Positions 6,542-10,181 of a stretch of 10,181 bases of DNA are shown one piece after another. The stretch comes from Candidatus Fermentibacteraceae bacterium. GTDB taxonomy: Bacteria; Fermentibacterota; Fermentibacteria; Fermentibacterales; JCC-6. The notes beneath the pieces are model-generated. The model was not told the DNA's origin. It made no database searches and saw nothing but the letters and a program-made list of their open reading frames with translations. Position 1 is the stretch's first letter, and each line of letters opens with the position of its first letter. Both the position numbers and the translations under genes were made by a program. The DNA lies in contig JAGGYZ010000260.1 of the NCBI GenBank assembly GCA_021162285.1, positions 1 to 10,181 on the forward strand, in the 5' to 3' direction.

Positions 6542-8428
6542 ATATCGAGGAAGAAATTCCCGTTTTTCACCTGGTTTCTGGTAGCCCTGATAGTTTCCAC
6601 CGCAGGCATAGCCTTTGCAAGAGCCGGAGGCGGGCACAGCTACGGCGGAAGCAGCTCCGGGGGCTCCGGCGGAGGCGGTAACGGACTGGGTATTCTTATC
6701 TACTTCCTCTTAAGATTGTGCATAGAACAACCTGCTATTGGTATTCCTCTTGTAATAATTATTATTGTGATATCTATCATCGTGAAGAAAAAACGTTTGA
6801 ACATGCAGTACAGCACTATCCAAAAGGCGGGAAATCGGAACTTGAGCCAGTCACAGGACTCTGTGGCAACGCAGACAGCTCTGGCAAATATAAAGGCGAG
6901 GGACCCGCAGTTCACCTCTGCTGCGCTGATGAAAAAGGCGGAAGCAGCTTTCCTTGAAATTCAGCAGGCATGGTCAGACCAGGACCTTTCGAAAGTCAGA
7001 CGATTCATCAGTGACGGAGTGAACGAAAGATTCTCACTGCAGATTGATATGCAGAAGACACAGGGTATCCGAAACAGAATGGAGAATGTACAGGTTCTTA
7101 AAACTGAGATTACCTCCATTGAAAGTGATTCGCACTTCGATTCAATACATCTCAGGATAACTGCAAAAGCAAAAGACACTGATGTTGACATCATCACCGG
7201 CAAGAAGATCAGAGACAACTACTCCGGCACATTTGTCGAATACTGGAGTTTCCTCAGAAAGCCCGGAGCTCAGACACTTGCCGGGAAGGGGCTGGTTGAG
7301 GGTGTGTGCCCGAACTGCGGAGCAAATCTTGAACTGTCCGACTCCGGTAAATGCCAGTACTGTGATGCTGTTGTTACCAGTGGAGAATACGACTGGGTAC
7401 TCAGTGAGATAACACAGTCCATAGAGTGGAGCACTGCAACCAGTCCATCTGCAGTTCCAGGGTACACGGCAATGGTGGAAGCCGATCCGGCTTTCAACCT
7501 TCAAACCATAGAAGACACCACTTCAGTGATATTCTGGAGATACATCAAGAGCTACTTTGAATCCAGTGCCAACCCGGTAAGGAAAATGGCCACTGCAGAC
7601 TACTCTGATTCCCTCGAAAGCAGCCTGGAAAGCACGCGGGATGGAAACTCACATATGTTTTTCGCCGATGCTGCTGTAGGTGCTGTTGAGGTGCAGAGCG
7701 TAGTTCAGGGAACCGATTTTGACCGGGTGCAGGTACTTGTGAAGTGGTCAGCTGCCAACAGCTGGATCGATCACACCGGAAATGCAAAAGGCGGAGGACC
7801 CAAAACCATAAGACCACAGATATTTACTCTGGTAAGAAAACACGGAGTCACCACCCTTGCTGCCACCCAGCTTAACAGTGCCCACTGCCCGGGCTGCGGA
7901 GCCCCGTACAGCGGAGACGACTCAGGCTCATGCGAATACTGCGGCAGACCATTGAATGATGGAAGCGGCGCATGGGTTCTTGAATCCATAGGTGCCTTCA
8001 CCACTGCCAGAATAAACTCTGCGTCTGTATCTCCAGTAACAGGAACATCAAGTGTTTCCGCTGACATTCTTCTTATGGCCATGGCCAGCACCATGTATGC
8101 AGATGGAGAGCTGGACGCGAAGGAAATGGATATGCTGGCCTCCTTTGCCAGCCAGCGGGGTATATCGCAGGACAGCCTGTCTGCCATCATCAACACCGTT
8201 AAACAGCCTGATGCGCAGCTTCCAAGACCTGCCAACACTGCGGAGGCCATGGAAGTACTGAAAGCTATGGTTCGAATGTCGCTGGCAGACGGCAGGATCG
8301 ATGACACAGAGAAGGCTCTTCTTGATAACTACGCAACCAGCGCAGGATTGTCAAAATATGAGGTTTCATCAACCATAGCCAAACAGAGGAGGTCCCTTTA
8401 CAAAGAAGCCAGAAAAGCGATAAAGTGA
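6539..8428 (+). CDS. Membrane-anchored protein with two Tim44-like modules, two zinc ribbons and a TerB-like domain
   Basis: The 629-residue protein begins with a hydrophobic leader (about 9-27) that may be a signal peptide or anchor. A Gly/Ser-rich stretch follows (30-50), then hydrophobic segments at about 50-62 and 67-82, the last ending in KKKR, which puts the rest inside the cell. Module one (about 120-245) resembles a Tim44-like domain: a helical run with FLEIQQAWSDQDL, then GTFVEYWSFLR. It is followed by a zinc ribbon with C257, C260, C272 and C275. Module two (about 314-440, DPAF near its start, RPQIFTLVRK near its end) looks like a diverged copy, with a second ribbon at C450, C453, C465 and C468. 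A TerB-like domain (about 506-618) carries two acidic ADGELDAKE/ADGRIDDTE motifs. Tim44-like domains bind membranes or partners; TerB domains occur in stress-related assemblies. The cellular role is unknown. A GTGA overlap couples it to the next gene. Confidence 0.85.
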   Translation: MISRKKFPFFTWFLVALIVSTAGIAFARAGGGHSYGGSSSGGSGGGGNGLGILIYFLLRLCIEQPAIGIPLVIIIIVISIIVKKKRLNMQYSTIQKAGNRNLSQSQDSVATQTALANIKARDPQFTSAALMKKAEAAFLEIQQAWSDQDLSKVRRFISDGVNERFSLQIDMQKTQGIRNRMENVQVLKTEITSIESDSHFDSIHLRITAKAKDTDVDIITGKKIRDNYSGTFVEYWSFLRKPGAQTLAGKGLVEGVCPNCGANLELSDSGKCQYCDAVVTSGEYDWVLSEITQSIEWSTATSPSAVPGYTAMVEADPAFNLQTIEDTTSVIFWRYIKSYFESSANPVRKMATADYSDSLESSLESTRDGNSHMFFADAAVGAVEVQSVVQGTDFDRVQVLVKWSAANSWIDHTGNAKGGGPKTIRPQIFTLVRKHGVTTLAATQLNSAHCPGCGAPYSGDDSGSCEYCGRPLNDGSGAWVLESIGAFTTARINSASVSPVTGTSSVSADILLMAMASTMYADGELDAKEMDMLASFASQRGISQDSLSAIINTVKQPDAQLPRPANTAEAMEVLKAMVRMSLADGRIDDTEKALLDNYATSAGLSKYEVSSTIAKQRRSLYKEARKAIK

Positions 8429-8946
8429 AGCTGATCTTTGACTCGGAACACTACAAAGAGGTTGTTGAGAATGGTATACTGAAAGCACACAGCAGAATCT
8501 GGATCGCAACAGCCAATGTAAAGGATCTGCATGTTACCGGGGGAAGGCGTAAAAGCCTTCCCCTGCTCTATCACTTTGAAAAGCTTCAAAGAAAAGGGGT
8601 AAGCATACGGATCCTGCACGGAGCAAAACCGTCTGCTCCATTTCTCAACACTCTATCTGAACTCTCAGAGCTTCACAGAGGAGACGGGTTTGAGATGCAA
8701 CTGTGCCCGCGAATTCACACCAAGATTGTGATCGTAGACAACCGTTTTGCGTACACCGGAAGCGCCAATCTCACAGGAGCCGGACTTGGCATGAAATCTG
8801 ACCGGCGACGGAATTTTGAGTGTGGAACTGTTACTGAAGAGTCTGGAGAAATACAACTGCTGGAAAGCTACTTCGACAGTATCTGGATGGGTCAGTTCTG
8901 CGAGACCTGCGGCAGAAGAGACATCTGTCCCCGTCCGGTGGTCTGA
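8425..8946 (+). CDS. Small phospholipase D-family protein with one HKD motif
   Basis: The 173-residue protein has a single HKD motif: H98, K100, D105 and G112-S113-N115, in IHTKIVIVDNRFAYTGSANL. Phospholipase D enzymes need two such motifs, so this half-size form probably acts as a homodimer, like the Nuc endonuclease. Substrate (lipid head group or nucleic acid) cannot be decided. The N-terminal IWIATANVKDLHV and the C-terminal CETCGRRDICP (C159, C162, C168) appear, from memory, to mark a conserved family of such proteins; the cysteines may bind metal. There is no signal peptide or membrane segment, so it is probably cytoplasmic. Translation begins at GTG, overlapping the stop of the Tim44/TerB gene (GTGA), without a good ribosome site of its own, which suggests coupling. 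It ends 15 nt before the end of a convergent permease gene, with no clear terminator between them. Confidence 0.88.
   Translation: MKLIFDSEHYKEVVENGILKAHSRIWIATANVKDLHVTGGRRKSLPLLYHFEKLQRKGVSIRILHGAKPSAPFLNTLSELSELHRGDGFEMQLCPRIHTKIVIVDNRFAYTGSANLTGAGLGMKSDRRRNFECGTVTEESGEIQLLESYFDSIWMGQFCETCGRRDICPRPVV
8538..8565 (+). repeat. Strong GC-rich inverted repeat inside the phospholipase D-like gene
   Basis: GGGGAAGGC at 8540-8548 and its exact reverse complement GCCTTCCCC at 8555-8563 flank a six-base loop (GTAAAA). A G-T wobble (8539/8564) and a C-G pair (8538/8565) extend the stem to 11 pairs. It lies in codons for a GGRRKSLPL loop early in the protein. No T-tract follows on either strand, so it is not a standard intrinsic terminator. 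A role in mRNA structure or translation is possible but unproven. Confidence 0.7.
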
Positions 8947-8961
8947 ATCTGCTGAAGTACT

Positions 8962-9480
8962 TTATTGCGGAGATGTCATCTTCCAGTTCGAGGCTTTCAG
9001 GTACCTTCCAAGGATTACCGCGGAAACCACCACAAGAGGAATGGACACAGCCAGCCTCACAAAGGTGAACTTTACACCCATGAACGAGGCCTCAAAAATC
9101 ATCATGGGTATTCTGCTCACTGCAGCAAATCCGAGATAAGCCAGCACTACCTGAATTCTTGCACCCTTTTCGTACAGGGCATAGGCCACGGGGAACGCTA
9201 TGTAAAGCCCGCCAACGGTGGTTCCGGCAAGCAACAATACCCACAGGAAACCCAGGAATGATGATTCTTCCCCAAGGTGCTTCTCAACCCTCTTCCGACT
9301 CACCCAGACCTGAAACAATCCTATAAGAATGAAAGCACCTGGAAGTATCTTCAGCATGGACAGTGTAAAGGCAAGAAAGTTATTGCCTATGTCTTTCCCC
9401 GGCTGAAACCCGAACACCAGTGAAGCAACAACAAACACACTGTAAACTGCGAAGAGAACGGTGGAAAATCTGGCTTTCAC
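8962..9480 (-). CDS. Half-size integral membrane permease, second of a pair (ArsP_1/DUF318-like)
   Basis: The 172-residue protein has about five membrane segments (roughly 8-24, 42-60, 79-102, 109-128 and 142-159). It shares a clear pattern with the gene just upstream: KHLGEE (67-72), LLAGTTVGG (83-91), FPVAYALYEKGA (96-107) and MGVKFTFVRL (134-143). This looks like one half of a permease related to the ArsP_1/DUF318 (YraQ) group, in which full-length members carry two such repeats in one chain. Start is GTG with GAGG 7 nt upstream, overlapping the partner's stop as GTGA, so the two halves are probably made in equal amounts and assemble together. The substrate is unknown; ArsP members export organoarsenicals, but that cannot be assumed. 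Confidence 0.75.
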   Translation of the reverse strand: MKARFSTVLFAVYSVFVVASLVFGFQPGKDIGNNFLAFTLSMLKILPGAFILIGLFQVWVSRKRVEKHLGEESSFLGFLWVLLLAGTTVGGLYIAFPVAYALYEKGARIQVVLAYLGFAAVSRIPMMIFEASFMGVKFTFVRLAVSIPLVVVSAVILGRYLKASNWKMTSPQ

Positions 9481-9959
9481 AGCACCACCTCAGAAAATAC
9501 CAGCCCGGTAACAACTGCTACGATTACTGCAATTATCAGGCCTGCTCCATTTCTCACAAGGGCAGTTTTTATTCCGAAGTATTGTTTCTCAACAGGAAGG
9601 GTAAGAACACCCACCATCATCAAAGTAGTTGTGAACGCTGAAAGAACCATGTACGGCACACCCTGTTCCCGAAGGATCCCGCACAGCGGAAACACTATGA
9701 ACCCCGGCATAAGAGTCAACGATCCGGCCAGCATTGCGATTACCATTCCTCTGGAGATGTCTTCCTCTCCCAGGTATTTCATAACCAGCTCATGTGGAAG
9801 AAGGTAGAGAGATATCGAAACCAGTACAAGCATCAATACAAATGCCGGCAGTATACCTGTGAATCTCTTCCAGGCTATCTTCAGGGCTTTGAGAGTCTTC
9901 TTTCTATCCGAGAAAAAAGACAGCAGCAGGAGAACCAGAACAACACCGTAAAAAATCAT
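9477..9959 (-). CDS. Half-size integral membrane permease, first of a pair (ArsP_1/DUF318-like)
   Basis: The 160-residue protein has about five predicted membrane segments (roughly 2-17, 36-54, 72-97, 103-121 and 136-157). Shared motifs with the following gene are KYLGEE (61-66), MLAGSLTLMPG (76-86), FPLCGILREQGV (90-101) and FGIKTALVRN (128-137). The GSLTLMPGFIVFP stretch resembles the substrate-path motif of DUF318-type permeases; the second half has AGTTVGGLYIAFP at the same place. The ATG overlaps the stop of the preceding partial gene (ATGA at 9956-9959) and its own stop overlaps the next permease. It is likely one half of a heteromeric transporter with an unknown substrate. Confidence 0.75.
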   Translation of the reverse strand: MIFYGVVLVLLLLSFFSDRKKTLKALKIAWKRFTGILPAFVLMLVLVSISLYLLPHELVMKYLGEEDISRGMVIAMLAGSLTLMPGFIVFPLCGILREQGVPYMVLSAFTTTLMMVGVLTLPVEKQYFGIKTALVRNGAGLIIAVIVAVVTGLVFSEVVL

Positions 9960-10181
9960 TCTTCCGCCTTCAGTTTGGCTTTGTAACCTTTTATACAGAA
10001 AAACGAGCTTCCCCCCCAGCTTCTACGCATCTCTCCTGATTCTATACTGTTTTTCAACGCCTGTTCGTACTCTTTGCTGACAGTGTCGGCCTTTTTCATG
10101 AATCTGTAGTACGATGAGAGCGAACCACCGCCTGCCAGGTAGAATTCTTTGAATTCTTTCCTGCCCCTGCCACGGTCTGCT
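9956..10181 (-). CDS. C-terminal 74 residues of an unrecognised basic protein
   Basis: An open frame enters from the right edge and ends at TGA 9956-9958, overlapping the first permease ATG. The visible part is hydrophilic and Lys/Arg-rich, with GRKEFKEFYLAGGGS, SYYRFMKK, SWGGSSFFCIKGYK and the end KAEE. It shows no membrane segment. The four-base overlap matches the style of the other junctions and supports it as a real gene in the permease operon. I do not recognise the family. It contains a run of seven Cs on the plus strand (10011-10017) encoding part of SWGGS; the frame stays open through it. A tandem 9-nt repeat at 10142-10159 encodes part of KEFKEF. Confidence 0.6.
   Translation of the reverse strand, partial: ADRGRGRKEFKEFYLAGGGSLSSYYRFMKKADTVSKEYEQALKNSIESGEMRRSWGGSSFFCIKGYKAKLKAEE

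Noticed and set aside
8538..8565. Inverted repeat as an intrinsic transcription terminator
   Set aside because: It lies early within an intact gene and neither strand has a T-run after the stem.
10011..10017. Run of seven Cs as a frameshift site
   Set aside because: The frame is open on both sides and reaches a sensible ATGA junction, so no frameshift is needed.
10142..10159. Tandem gaattcttt repeat
   Set aside because: Two 9-nt copies simply encode KEF-type residues inside a coding frame; too short to call a repeat element.
1..10181. Prophage, insertion sequence, CRISPR array, or rRNA/tRNA genes
   Set aside because: No transposase, integrase, regularly spaced repeat or recognisable structural RNA was seen; nearly all bases are covered by the listed genes.

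Overview
The window looks like chromosomal DNA of a bacterium from the FCB (Fibrobacteres-Chlorobi-Bacteroidetes) superphylum or a nearby uncultured candidate phylum. The main clue is a full-length PorX-type protein (CheY-like receiver plus PglZ/alkaline-phosphatase-like domain). PorX is best known from Bacteroidetes with type IX secretion, but the neighbours and near-balanced base composition do not look like a typical Bacteroides or Flavobacterium. The phylum assignment is inference. Genes are packed with 4-nt overlaps, and TTG and GTG starts are common. There is no rRNA, tRNA, CRISPR array, insertion sequence or obvious phage gene.

Left and centre (1-6467, minus strand): one tightly coupled gene string, read right to left. 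It runs LarA-like nickel-pincer racemase, membrane histidine kinase, PorX-like response regulator/phosphodiesterase, TsaE, TsaB, a RimI-purine nucleoside phosphorylase (PNP) fusion, and FolC (cut by the window edge). Every junction overlaps by 4, 8 or 26 nt, so this is almost certainly one transcript. It joins a two-component system with a possible nucleotide-cleaving output to t6A tRNA modification (TsaE, TsaB), ribosomal protein acetylation (RimI), purine salvage (PNP) and folate polyglutamylation.

Middle right (6468-8946, plus strand): a 71-nt divergent gap must hold the promoters of both directions. It is followed by a large membrane-anchored protein with two Tim44-like modules, each followed by a four-cysteine zinc ribbon, and a C-terminal TerB-like domain. 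A small single-HKD phospholipase D-family protein is coupled to it by a GTGA overlap.

Right end (8962-10181, minus strand): a convergent operon of two paralogous half-size permeases (each about five membrane segments, ArsP_1/DUF318-like), preceded by the C-terminal 74 residues of an unrecognised basic protein.

The most interesting points are the kinase with a predicted extracytoplasmic zinc ribbon next to PorX in a translation/t6A operon, the in-frame RimI-PNP fusion with altered active-site positions, and the duplicated Tim44-zinc-ribbon-TerB protein paired with a phospholipase D-like enzyme.
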